A stretch of 64,000 bases of DNA from Beta vulgaris subsp. vulgaris (taxonomy: Eukaryota; Streptophyta; Magnoliopsida; Caryophyllales; Amaranthaceae), in the NCBI RefSeq assembly GCF_026745355.1, contig NC_079204.1, positions 1,247,501 through 1,311,500 on the forward strand, given 5' to 3'. Shown here piece after piece: positions 11,769 to 21,224 of this stretch. Under the pieces are notes generated by a model. It worked only from the letters and a program-made list of their open reading frames with translations, made no database searches and was not told the origin of the DNA. Each line of letters starts with the position of its first letter. Within the stretch, counting starts at the first letter, position 1. The translations under genes and the position numbers were made by a program.

Positions 11769-11971
11769 ACAAAATGACAATTATTAGAAGTTAGAGCCAA
11801 GACATAGATGTTGTACAATAGCACTCATGTACATTAAGAATAGAGATGAAAATCATACTGTGACTCAAACTAATGTCGTCATTTGTTTCTTCTTTACCGT
11901 AGCATCAAGTAAGGCTTATGAGAAAAATTAAAAACATCCTAAAAACTAAACAAGACCATGAAAATAATAAG

Positions 11972-12044
11972 AGCTTGTGTGGGAGTTGAACCCACATTTT
12001 TGTGTATTTGCACACAAAACACTCACCAATTGAGCTAACAAGCT
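11972..12044 (-). tRNA. Second tRNA-shaped sequence, inverted, probably a pseudogene
   Basis: Read on the minus strand: acceptor stem AGCTTGT/ACAAGCT is perfect, D stem GCTC/GAGT is good, and T arm GTGGG-TTCAACT-CCCAC is perfect. The total of 73 nt is canonical, but the anticodon arm is an extended helix TTTTGTGT/ACACAAAA with loop GCAAAT, and the variable region is only two bases. It shares its core sequence with 11702-11768 but has a different acceptor stem that is still fully paired. Confidence 0.45.
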
Positions 12045-12394
12045 ATCAAGTTGCAACATTTTGATAAGAATTATATCAAGTATTGGTTAGAGTTGTAGCA
12101 ACACTTGACTATAGTTATAGAAAATAGTAGTTATTCTGCCACATCAGCTAGCACATTCAGCAACTTTAGACCTACAACACTGCCTACAACTCTAATTTCC
12201 ATCTCCAAAACTATGTGCTCATAGCCAGAGCATTTGCCATGACAGTCTCTAGAAGTCAGTTGTCAACTTTAGTTTCTGGTTTTTGAATGTATTATGGGGG
12301 AGGACAAATGCCACATCAGTCGTGGGTTACTTTGATTGGTGATCTATTTGAGTTTCTATGAGCATATAGTTTGATATTGAGCTTGTTCAGCATC

Positions 12395-12660
12395 ATGGGT
12401 TCCTTGTCTGGAGTTCAACGACCTCTATTTACAGCTGCTGCTGTAGCTATGGCATCTGTTACAACTGATCTTCCCAACAAGTTAACGAATTCTAAACAAA
12501 CTGAACCTTCTGTTGCTTCTGAATCATTGGCTTGACGGTCCCATGACTCAGCCTCAAGTTCAGAAATTTCATGGGTGTCTAACATTTCAGTCTCCAAGCT
12601 TGCAAGATTATCCTTTGTGTCCAGAATTCGTGTACCAGTGCCTAATATCAACTCAACATA
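12395..12660 (+). pseudogene. Coding-like fragment with in-frame stop, unidentified
   Basis: One frame starts MGSLSGVQRPLFTAAAVAM, reaches a TGA after 47 codons, then continues in the same frame with protein-like sequence (ISWVSNISVSKLARLSF). Codon use looks coding and the GC content exceeds that of the flanks. The TGA sits where a CGA or similar codon could have stood, consistent with decay after capture. The frame runs into TGATGTAC array 4. I do not recognise the family. Confidence 0.4.
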
Positions 12661-12760
12661 TGATGTACCCTCTGATGTACATTGAAGCCATCTCTGATGT
12701 ACAATGAAGCCATCAATGATGTACATTGAAGCCATCTCTGATGTACATCAAGCAATAATA
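12661..12760 (+). repeat. TGATGTAC array 4 (5 heads)
   Basis: Heads at 12661, 12673, 12695, 12717 and 12739. The last four are 22 bp apart; the first interval is 12 bp. Units read TGATGTACATTGAAGCCATC with small changes. Confidence 0.9.
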
Positions 12761-14405
12761 TCCATTGCGTCTTAGATTAACTGATTAGTGCGTACAAAAT
12801 GGTAATTTACATTCATGCAGCTTAGCTAAATATGATATGGAAATTGGTGCCATATCGAATAAGTTAAATATCATTCCTCAATCCTCATCTCAAGGATGCC
12901 ATAGGCTTTTAACAGCCACAATGCAGGAAAACAGGAGCAGCACAACAAATATGAAAAAAAGAGATTATATTAATTAGGCATTATATAACATGTTAGAGCC
13001 AGTCACAAAATAGTAAACAATAATGCTGCATCTTGGCACTTGATGCAAACAAAATTGTGGCAACTCACCAGACAGTCTAATAGCAGAGAAAGATATGCCA
13101 TATTCAACAACTTTCGAAGAGCAAATACCATTATCTAACTATTATAAATGAGCAAAACTCTTCAGGAAACCCTAACCATCAATATTTTATAGCTTTAAAA
13201 AGCTTCGGTGAGCTTTCGCAGTACTAAATTAAGTAGAGGATGGCAAGTTGAAACAAATGGCTTTGAGGTATAACGAGGAAGGATCACAGACAGCTAATAG
13301 TCAACTTCTCAAACAAGTCAAGTGAACTAACTAATAGAATGCTTGTCAAGAAGGCCATGTTTGGTTAAGCACAAGCTTATGCAAAAAATTCGATGTAGAA
13401 TCAATGGATACTCCTCCTATTATCCCAATTGCATTAGCTTGGTTAAGCACTGTATTAGTACTAAAATCTTTGTTTGGCAAAGACATGTTTGGCACATAAT
13501 TTCTCCCACATTTCAAAATGCTGTCACTTTCACCAGTGTGCACAAGAATAGAAGAATGTGGAGTAGCTAAAGCAGGGATTATTCTTCTGTTTTGTAGCAG
13601 ATAGTTATTGGATTTATTACAATTTGCATCATGAAATTAGAAGGGACCAGGACGAAATGGTCCCTCAGTAGCATAAACATGGCGACATTCTTTCATGTAA
13701 TTTTAACCGTGCAAATTACTTCATCTACCAGTTTTACAAACATGTGACAAAGGAAACACTTCTGTCCACAAATATCTATTGGTTATGATATACTTCATAT
13801 GTGTAGAACATGTCTCATCACCTACTGCATATTGGGATAATAACACCTAGAATAATAGATGCAGTAGGTGACTCCATTAATATGTGTAGAACATGAGTTT
13901 TCAGTACAAGGAAAAGGAAGTATATGTGCGGTATCTCCATTCTCACCCAAGTCCATAGAGTTTGACTATGCTTTAACCACAATTTAGCCTTCAAGAAAGA
14001 GCCAATTGAAACATCTTAATCACCTTCCTTGCATTAATCTGATACATGTCTTGCTATGGGAATTGCAGAAGGTTTGTCAATAATTAAAGTGTCTTGTAAC
14101 GTGCCTTTTCTTAAAAAAATGGAGCAAAGCTATAACATAAGCAATGAAATTACAAGTTGGAAACTCTTTTTAACTAGAACTCCTTATATCAACTCACACA
14201 GTTCAAACCTTAACCGAGCAATCCTGTATAATATATACATTTTGCATTCAGCTGGCCTAACTATCTTAAAGGAGTCAAATCTGTCCCCAACTTACAGAAC
14301 GGAGGATGTGAACTGAGTCTGCCTAGTGACTACAACCCAATCTAAGTATCAAAGAAAGGATTTCAGAGTATGGTAATATGTACTCCTTGAGTGAATAATC
14401 TATGT
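12761..14405. other. Interior of the TIR element, no gene recognised
   Basis: No convincing ORF. A short inverted repeat ACCTACTGCAT/ATGCAGTAGGT (about 13824 and 13859) and a repeated ATATGTGTAGAACATG (about 13798 and 13880) were seen. The ORFs of 60-90 codons look like chance. Confidence 0.4.
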
Positions 14406-14621
14406 TCATGCTAGAATCTCATTCAACTTCCTTCCCATTCCCACAATCGACTCCCTCCCATCTCTACCCTTCAGAAGGACCCTAAGGGCCTCCGCGCTCG
14501 AACACTTGCAGTAACACGAATCGGAATCGAACCTCAAAACAACCTCCCGAATCACCGGAACTTCCAATGCCCATATAGGCAATGCCATTCCCCTAGGTGT
14601 CGTATCAATGAGTGTAAACAT
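14406..14621 (-). pseudogene. Coding-like fragment of an unidentified protein
   Basis: A 71-codon open frame on the minus strand in a locally GC-richer patch, containing ALPIWALEVPVIREVVLRF and ending GRKLNEILA. The composition contrast and helix-like periodicity suggest a real protein fragment, possibly from a helical-repeat protein, but I do not recognise it. No splice signals were assigned. It lies just outside the nested L1. Confidence 0.4.
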
Positions 14622-14678
14622 AAATTCATTTTGTTAATCATTTATATGCTTTTCTTAATCATTTAGTAAATTCAAAAC

Positions 14679-14744
14679 TGATGTACATGTAGTAAACATA
14701 TGATGTACATGTAGTAAACATATGATGTACATGTCCAAAGTCAT
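14679..14744 (+). repeat. TGATGTAC array 5 (3 units of 22 bp)
   Basis: Heads at 14679, 14701 and 14723, 22 bp apart. Full units read TGATGTACATGTAGTAAACA. Confidence 0.9.
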
Positions 14745-14855
14745 CAGATTGTAGTACAAACACATACGAGTCTCAACATTTAATTCAACTGGCATGGCAT
14801 CCATCAACATGCAGTCTTTTTTTTTTTTTTTTCCGGTAAACAAGGCTTTCATTCA

Positions 14856-17800
14856 TTAGCTAATACTGTTAAACATATTACAATCCGAGAGAAGTTGCTC
14901 ATTACAATAACTAGGGGGAGTGGGGAATAACCTAGTTACAGCACTATCTCCATCCATGATCCTACAACTCTTAGCCATCTTGTCTGCCACGAGATTAAAT
15001 TGCCTGTTGCAGTACTTAATCTGAAGATCCGGTCTCTGGGTGAGCCACTGCCTGCACATATTAGTCAAATTCAAATATTGGTCAGAGTGACCTCCTGTGA
15101 GGAGGTTTATAGCATCCTTACAGTCAGAATATATAATGGCCGTAGGAAGACTATTCAGCACAGCAAGTCGAAGTGCTTCCGCAATCGCTGTCAATTCAGC
15201 TACAAAAGAATTGTTAGTAAAGATCTTCTTCCCAAACCCCCCGATCCATTGACCGGAGGGCTTACGAACCACCCCCCCAATCCCAGCACCCTGGAGAATG
15301 TCAATAAAGGAAGCATCAACATGGATCATTAGAAACTCGTTTGGGTGAGCGAACACTGGATGGATAACGTTTCCGGTAATCGTCTCAGTGGCCAAGATAA
15401 ACTCCCTAACTCTCCCCATAGCCCTCAGGCAGATAGCTTGAGGTGAGGATGCTTTCTGGTTCTTAAACACACACTGATTCCTATCCTTCCAAATCTCATG
15501 ACAAATGTACGGAAAGACCGAGGCCCAGGGCAGGTCTCTAAACTTGCCATTGGAGTGCAGGTTTTCCCTAATCCATAGTCTGAAATCGTCATGCGGTCCT
15601 AAGGTCATTCCAACATGATCCCAAACCCTTTCACTTATGTGGCAGTCCCGGAGTATATGGGCGCTATGTTCTATGTGTTGGTGGCATCTAGGGCAGGATG
15701 TATCAACAATCAGGCCCCTACTTGCAAGTAGGTTTCGATGGGGGAGTCTATCGTGCCAGGTTAACCAGATGAAGAAATGAAGCTTGGGTTCACACTTCCC
15801 CTTCCAAATCCATGAGAGGTCATCGTGATTCGGGGAATGGGGGATTTGGGCTATGTATGCTCGATGTAACATAAAACCTCTGTGGTCTACAAAATTTGGA
15901 ATTAAGAGGTCCGCCTGCGATTCAGGCGTAGGAGGGGAGGTGTTGAGGATGCGATTTCTTAGGTCAGACGGGATATGAATGGTTAGTGGAGTCAGGTCCC
16001 ATCTCCCGTGGTGACTCAAACTATGAACCTTTCTGGTATTCTCATCCATACTCATGGGTCCCTGAACCCAACCCCGGAGAGGGCCTATGCCCAACCAATC
16101 ATCGTGCCAGAAACTAATGGTTTTCCCATCTCCAAGGAACCAGGAACTATTGTCCTGAATGAGGTCCCAACCTTGGCCAATGCTTTTCCAAATGACAGAT
16201 CCATTTCGAAACTTAGTGACACGATTATTCTGTAAATACTTAGAGCGGATACATTGTTGGGCCAGACTCGGTTGGTCTTGTGCTAGCTTCCACCCAAGCT
16301 TAGCCATATACGCTTTGTTCATGATTCTCTGGCTCCTAATGCCCAACCCCCCCTTATTCTTAGGTAGGAAGGTCATTTGTTTGTTTACAAGATGCATCTT
16401 TTTCTTTTCCCCTTCCTCCCCCCATAGGAAATTGTTACATATGGAGTCTAGGTCACTGAGGGTGCTTATCGGGAGAGAGATGGCTTGCATATAGTACGCC
16501 GGAATTGTTGATAAGGTTGAGGATATAAGACAAAGCCTTCCCGCTCTAGATAGGAACTTACTCTTCCAAGTAGCAAGACGGGCTCTCACTTTATCGACAA
16601 TAAACTGAACCTGCCTGCGCGTAGGACGTTTGTGGGAAATTGGGAGACCCAGATAGACTCCTAGATTAGGGGATTCAACAATGTTAAGGGTTTCAGTGAA
16701 AAGCACCTTATGGTCCGACGGGGTGTTGGGGGAGAACATTAGTTTACTTTTAGCCTCGTTGATTCTTTCCCCTGAATCCCGACAGAAACGATCGAGGACG
16801 CTACGTACCGCAAAAGCAGTACTCTCGTCCACACGCCCAAAAAGAAGGAGGTCATCTGCAAATAGTAGATGTGAAATAGGTACCTGACCCCTACCCACCC
16901 CGAAAGGAGTCCATTCTCCCTGGTGACACGATTCATTAATCCGTCCCGTCAGAGCTTCAAGGCAGATGTTAAAGAGATAAGGGGACATGGGGTCCCCCTG
17001 CCTAAGGCCTCTGGAGTGTTTGAACTCCTCGGACTTGCACCCATTAATAAGGACTCTCGACGATGCCTGCGAGATGCAGCTCATGATTAAGTCAATGGCT
17101 GGGCGATCCAATTGAAGATTTTGAAGGCATTCCCTCACGAACGCCCATTCAACTCTATCGTAGGCCTTCTCAAGGTCGATTTTAAGGGCAAACCAACCCC
17201 ATTTACCCTGCTTTTTCTGCATTGAGTGCAGGACCTCAGAGGCAACTACAAGGTTAATGTCGGGCCCCCTCCCTTTGATAAAGCTATTTTGGTTATGGGA
17301 GATCCAATCAGGGATAAGAGGCTTGAGACGGGTAACTAGGATTTTTGTGACAAGCTTATATATCGTATTGCAAAGACTAATGGGCCTAAATTGTTTGACT
17401 GTTTCCGGGGAGTTCTGCTTGGGAATGAGACAGATCAGGGCTTGACACAGGTCCTCTGGAACCTTACTCTGACGGAACCATTTTTTTACATCACTACATA
17501 CATCATGGCCTATTACATCCCATGTTTTTTGGAAAAAGATTGGATGGAAGCCATCTGGCCCAGGGGCCTTGTGAGGTTTCATACTAAACATGGCCATCTT
17601 AATTTCTAGCGGAGAGGGTTCAAAGCCGACATTAAGGCCTAGATTTGGGACAGGGCTATTTGAGTTCCACTGGGAAAAGAGTTTTCCCGTAGAGTACAAG
17701 TCCTTGTAGAAGGCCAAAATTAGGTCATGAATCCCCCCTTGGTCCCTAACTTCATTCCCGACATTATCCCTTAGGCTATTGATCCTGGACCTATTACGCT

Positions 17801-18902
17801 TGATGAGTACCGATCGGTGAAAATACCTCGTGTTCCGCTCTCCCTCCCCAATCCTAGACATCCGGCTTTTGGTTTTCCAAAGAGTTTCCTCTTGTTGAAG
17901 GGTATCCATAAGCTCCTGTTGGAGCTCGGATTCAAGGTTCAGGTGGAAAGGAGAAGTGGGGTGGTCCTGGAGGTATAATTGGGTTCCTTTAAGTCTACCT
18001 ACCAAGCGCCGCTTTCTACGATACACATTACCAAACGTTGAGTGGTTCCACTCAATAAGGGTTTCACGAAACGTACTTAAGCTGGCCTGGATGGAGCTAC
18101 TTGGGTTGGGCCACTTTGGGAGCGCACTCTCTCTAAACCTTGAATCAAGGAGCCACATTGGCTCGAAACGAAAGGGTTTCTCACCATGGACAAATGGGAC
18201 ATTTTGAAACTTAAGAAGGATAGGGCAGTGATCGGACGTGATTCTGGGGAGATGCCACAGATTTGCATTAGGAAACATCTGAATCCATTCCATGTTCACC
18301 CACCCTCTATCAAGTCTTTCCATGATCGGATTAAGCTTCCTTTTATTCGTCCAGGTGAACCTCGGCCCGTTAAAGCCAAGGTCGATCAAGTTACAGTTAT
18401 CCATCGTGTTTGCAAATAAATCCATTCTCTTCCTAGATGCAAGGCGACCACCCAATTTTTCATTCTGACAAGTAACCTCATTAAAATCTCCTAAAACTAG
18501 CCAAGGTTTGTTTAAGTTCTGTGCAAAGGACTCCAATTCATGCCATAATGTTTTGCGAATATGAAACTTAGGACTAGCATAAATTGCAGTAAGGACAAAA
18601 GAAAGGTTAGAAGCATGTACCTCAACTACACCATAGACTCCCTGAGCACCTTCTCCAATGACATGAAAATCCAGAACATGCGACTTCCACATCAGGAGGA
18701 TGCCACCTACAAACCCATCTGGTTCCAGCAAATGCCATGAATCGAACCCCAAATCAGAGATAATTGCGTCCGTCTTCTCACGCCCCACCCAAGTTTCAGC
18801 AAGAATAACAAGAGAGGGGTAGTGCTGGTTCATGAGTAGCCTGAAATTCGGCTTGAACGAGGGACGGGCAAGCCCGCGCACATTCCAAAAAAGCACCGTC
18901 AT
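14856..18902 (-). CDS. LINE ORF2: endonuclease, reverse transcriptase, RNase H
   Basis: The chosen start ATG (18900-18902) lies four bases after the ORF1 stop and begins MTVLFWNVRGLARP, the usual start of the apurinic-like endonuclease domain. The product is 1348 residues. In order: endonuclease (about 1-230, with NVRG, AETW, GDFNE and SDHCP motifs), reverse transcriptase (about 470-780, with KAYDRVEW, GLRQGDPMSP and LLFADDLLLFG), a zinc-binding zf-RVT region (about 1050-1130, CPRCHQHIEHSAHILRDC), and a C-terminal RNase H (about 1220-1340, IHVDAS and YSDCKDA). All key catalytic motifs are present and there is no stop, so the enzyme could be active. The frame is also open for 355 codons upstream of this start, overlapping ORF1; the ATG next to the ORF1 stop is preferred because homology begins there. 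Confidence 0.9.
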   Translation of the reverse strand: MTVLFWNVRGLARPSFKPNFRLLMNQHYPSLVILAETWVGREKTDAIISDLGFDSWHLLEPDGFVGGILLMWKSHVLDFHVIGEGAQGVYGVVEVHASNLSFVLTAIYASPKFHIRKTLWHELESFAQNLNKPWLVLGDFNEVTCQNEKLGGRLASRKRMDLFANTMDNCNLIDLGFNGPRFTWTNKRKLNPIMERLDRGWVNMEWIQMFPNANLWHLPRITSDHCPILLKFQNVPFVHGEKPFRFEPMWLLDSRFRESALPKWPNPSSSIQASLSTFRETLIEWNHSTFGNVYRRKRRLVGRLKGTQLYLQDHPTSPFHLNLESELQQELMDTLQQEETLWKTKSRMSRIGEGERNTRYFHRSVLIKRNRSRINSLRDNVGNEVRDQGGIHDLILAFYKDLYSTGKLFSQWNSNSPVPNLGLNVGFEPSPLEIKMAMFSMKPHKAPGPDGFHPIFFQKTWDVIGHDVCSDVKKWFRQSKVPEDLCQALICLIPKQNSPETVKQFRPISLCNTIYKLVTKILVTRLKPLIPDWISHNQNSFIKGRGPDINLVVASEVLHSMQKKQGKWGWFALKIDLEKAYDRVEWAFVRECLQNLQLDRPAIDLIMSCISQASSRVLINGCKSEEFKHSRGLRQGDPMSPYLFNICLEALTGRINESCHQGEWTPFGVGRGQVPISHLLFADDLLLFGRVDESTAFAVRSVLDRFCRDSGERINEAKSKLMFSPNTPSDHKVLFTETLNIVESPNLGVYLGLPISHKRPTRRQVQFIVDKVRARLATWKSKFLSRAGRLCLISSTLSTIPAYYMQAISLPISTLSDLDSICNNFLWGEEGEKKKMHLVNKQMTFLPKNKGGLGIRSQRIMNKAYMAKLGWKLAQDQPSLAQQCIRSKYLQNNRVTKFRNGSVIWKSIGQGWDLIQDNSSWFLGDGKTISFWHDDWLGIGPLRGWVQGPMSMDENTRKVHSLSHHGRWDLTPLTIHIPSDLRNRILNTSPPTPESQADLLIPNFVDHRGFMLHRAYIAQIPHSPNHDDLSWIWKGKCEPKLHFFIWLTWHDRLPHRNLLASRGLIVDTSCPRCHQHIEHSAHILRDCHISERVWDHVGMTLGPHDDFRLWIRENLHSNGKFRDLPWASVFPYICHEIWKDRNQCVFKNQKASSPQAICLRAMGRVREFILATETITGNVIHPVFAHPNEFLMIHVDASFIDILQGAGIGGVVRKPSGQWIGGFGKKIFTNNSFVAELTAIAEALRLAVLNSLPTAIIYSDCKDAINLLTGGHSDQYLNLTNMCRQWLTQRPDLQIKYCNRQFNLVADKMAKSCRIMDGDSAVTRLFPTPPSYCNEQLLSDCNMFNSIS

Positions 18903-18906
18903 TCCC

Positions 18907-21105
18907 TTAGATATCGGCCTTTTCTCTAGGAGCATCTTTAATACCCCCTCGTTTCCTACCACCCATGGGTCGACTTCTGCTCCGGTTTGTGGGCATGTCC
19001 ACTCCTTCCTGTGGGGCCAAAGAATCACTTCTGCTTCTCGAGGGCTTCTTCGCTCTTTTCCCTCGGCCCAGGTGACTGTGATTCCCAGTTGTTTCATTGG
19101 GAGATGAAGGCGCGCAAGGAGCAATGCATTGGAGTTGCTCTTTGCTATCATGCGAACATCTCTCAGTTTGACACGCAGAAGTGTCCGTACCATTGGTAGG
19201 AGAGGAGCGGGATCTACCCATGGACCCAGACTTGCTAGCATAGCTCTTTCTTCGCTCTCTACTTCTACCTCTTTCTCTAGGAACCATTTTAAAAATATTT
19301 TCATAAGTTGGGGAAGATGATCGGCATCTAGGACTTGAGGTACATGAGCTGGTCGAAACACCGAGTTTGAATACATCATCAAGTGATCTGCTTGTTCGGG
19401 GTTTAGAGCGGGGTTGAGAATAAGCGCCTTTACCTCCTTGAATGAAAGTTCGGTATGGTACTCGTTCGGATCTTCTAAGCAATCGGGTAAGTAGTATTCC
19501 ACCTCCTCGAGGCTGAGTTCGGACTTGAGGGGTCGGACTGGGCGCCCGAACAAAACCGGGCTGAGCGGAGTGGCAACCATCACCCGTGGCTCTGGAGGAG
19601 AGTCGGGAGGAGACAAAGGAGGAGGAGGGGAGAGAGATTCGGATAGGTCCAATACTGATGGGTCGCATGGCCTCCACATTTTCCTTAGAATGGGAGGGAA
19701 ACTGTTTTTGAAGGGGGAGTTTCGGGTTTTTTGTGGGGGATTGAGCAACAGGTTTTTTCGTGGGAGAGGTAGTGTGGAAGATGGGTTTAAATAGAGGGGA
19801 GGTGGGAAAAGTAGAACTGCTTGAAATGAGGGGGCAATTTTTTGCCGGTATAGGTGTGACATCAACTTGGGGCAACTCATCAATCTTTTCTCTCTCTTTG
19901 CCACCTTTCGCATTTTCAGAGGGGGAGAGTATGTCTTCCTGCAACATTTGCAGGGCCGCAAAGACATTCTTCCCAGGAAGATTTATAAAATCTGAAGTAC
20001 TCTTGGGACCCTGCGTGTGATCTTGGGTCAAATCCAAGTCACCTTTTTCTCTCTCCTCAGCTCTATTATCCACTGTTTTTTTGGGAGTCCATCTAGATTT
20101 TTTCTGGGCCCTACTCCCATGAGGCAAGCGAAAGTCAACTCCTTCAACATTTTTTGTCTTCTTCCTTCCTTCCACGTATTGCCATGCATCATGAGTTTTA
20201 CTTTGTATCAGATTTTTCTCCGTCTCCCGACTACCCACAGTTTCCGGCGAGACCGAAGTCGTGGGCCTGCATGCCTTAGTGCTATGACCGATTTTACGGC
20301 AAACCGAACACACCCAGGGGGATTCCGAGAACACGAGTTGCTGGCATGAAGCTCCCAGCCAAACCCGGTTCGGTGTGCTCTGCTCCGCCTTCATGAGGAC
20401 ACAGATGGAGGCGAAGCGCTTTCGATCACCCGTCAAAGAATGCGCATCAATTCTTACGACACTCCCGATCGAGTTTCCTATAGAGAGCAGGATATCTTTC
20501 CGGTAGAACTCGAGAGGGAGTTCCGGGAGGTTAATCCAAATCGGGTATTGGGATATAGTGGCTTGGGAAGGTTTGAAGCCTGCCTGCCAGGCCTGAATCC
20601 ATACAAGTGACCCCATAATAAACCATGGGCCTTCCGACAAGATTCGGGTTTTTTCACCAGGAGAACCACAACTTACACTATAGAATCCCTTACCCATAGA
20701 AACGAGGGGAACATCATCCTTCCATTTCCATATCTTCTGAAGCTCCTTTTTGAGGAATTCTTGTGAAAAAGAGCGACCCACTACTTTACATATTATAGCT
20801 TCGTTCCATGGTTTAACAAGCTCAAGATAACTCACCTCAGATATGGGGATAAACACATCGTCCCTATCACACAAGGGAGGCTGAATTTCGGCAAACGGGA
20901 CGGATGATACTTTCAGGGGGAACTCTTCTAAAATCTCTGAAAACCCAGGGCCTTGAGAGGCCTGAGTTACATCTCTAAAAGACCGTTGCGAGAGACCCGG
21001 GGGAGGGGGGGGGATCCGGCGACGGGCGCACTCCGACCGCGACGATTGGGGCATTTGCTGGAACCACGAGGGTTTGCTTCGGGAGACTCTGGCTGGGCTT
21101 CTCAC
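18907..21105 (-). CDS. LINE ORF1: nucleic acid-binding protein with zinc knuckle
   Basis: 732 residues. The N-terminal third contains the domain typical of plant L1 ORF1 proteins (DUF4283-like; WNEAIICKVVGRSF, then GPWFIMGSLVWIQAW and YPIWINLPELPLEF, about residues 78-200). A CCHC knuckle CSVCRKIGHSTKAC follows near residues 265-280. The C-terminal half is long, Ser/Pro/Arg-rich and low in complexity, with many RSRS-type pairs. By family knowledge, ORF1 binds the element's own RNA and accompanies ORF2. It ends TAA four bases before the ORF2 start. The start is the first ATG of the long frame after a C-rich leader. Confidence 0.85.
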   Translation of the reverse strand: MRSPARVSRSKPSWFQQMPQSSRSECARRRIPPPPPGLSQRSFRDVTQASQGPGFSEILEEFPLKVSSVPFAEIQPPLCDRDDVFIPISEVSYLELVKPWNEAIICKVVGRSFSQEFLKKELQKIWKWKDDVPLVSMGKGFYSVSCGSPGEKTRILSEGPWFIMGSLVWIQAWQAGFKPSQATISQYPIWINLPELPLEFYRKDILLSIGNSIGSVVRIDAHSLTGDRKRFASICVLMKAEQSTPNRVWLGASCQQLVFSESPWVCSVCRKIGHSTKACRPTTSVSPETVGSRETEKNLIQSKTHDAWQYVEGRKKTKNVEGVDFRLPHGSRAQKKSRWTPKKTVDNRAEEREKGDLDLTQDHTQGPKSTSDFINLPGKNVFAALQMLQEDILSPSENAKGGKEREKIDELPQVDVTPIPAKNCPLISSSSTFPTSPLFKPIFHTTSPTKKPVAQSPTKNPKLPLQKQFPSHSKENVEAMRPISIGPIRISLPSSSFVSSRLSSRATGDGCHSAQPGFVRAPSPTPQVRTQPRGGGILLTRLLRRSERVPYRTFIQGGKGAYSQPRSKPRTSRSLDDVFKLGVSTSSCTSSPRCRSSSPTYENIFKMVPRERGRSRERRKSYASKSGSMGRSRSSPTNGTDTSACQTERCSHDSKEQLQCIAPCAPSSPNETTGNHSHLGRGKRAKKPSRSRSDSLAPQEGVDMPTNRSRSRPMGGRKRGGIKDAPREKADI

Positions 21106-21224
21106 TCTGGGCCGTGAGGGCGGTTAGGGATGGGGATGATGGGGGCGGAGGAGCTAGGGGAGGGGGGGAGAGAGAGACTTTCTCTCTCATGTTTTGAAAT
21201 GTGAGTGCAAATAACATGCAGTCT

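Larger units (their letters stand above)
14818..21212 (-). mobile_element. Full-length L1-type LINE
   Basis: A 6.4-kb non-LTR retrotransposon on the minus strand. It has a 5' leader of about 107 bp, two long intact ORFs four bases apart, a 3' UTR of about 40 bp and a poly(A) tail (T run at 14818-14832). It is flanked by the exact 12-bp target duplication AACATGCAGTCT (14806-14817 and 21213-21224). The intact ORFs and perfect duplication suggest a recent insertion. It is nested in the 14-kb TIR element. Confidence 0.9.

Noticed and set aside
8713..14744. TGATGTAC arrays as a CRISPR-like or microRNA target array
   Set aside because: The 8-bp heads with 14-bp variable parts are too short for CRISPR repeats, and no hairpin precursor was seen; kept only as a possible protein-binding array.
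18907..21217. Many plus-strand ORFs of 60-110 codons opposite the L1
   Set aside because: Shadows of the GC-richer L1 coding frames on the other strand.
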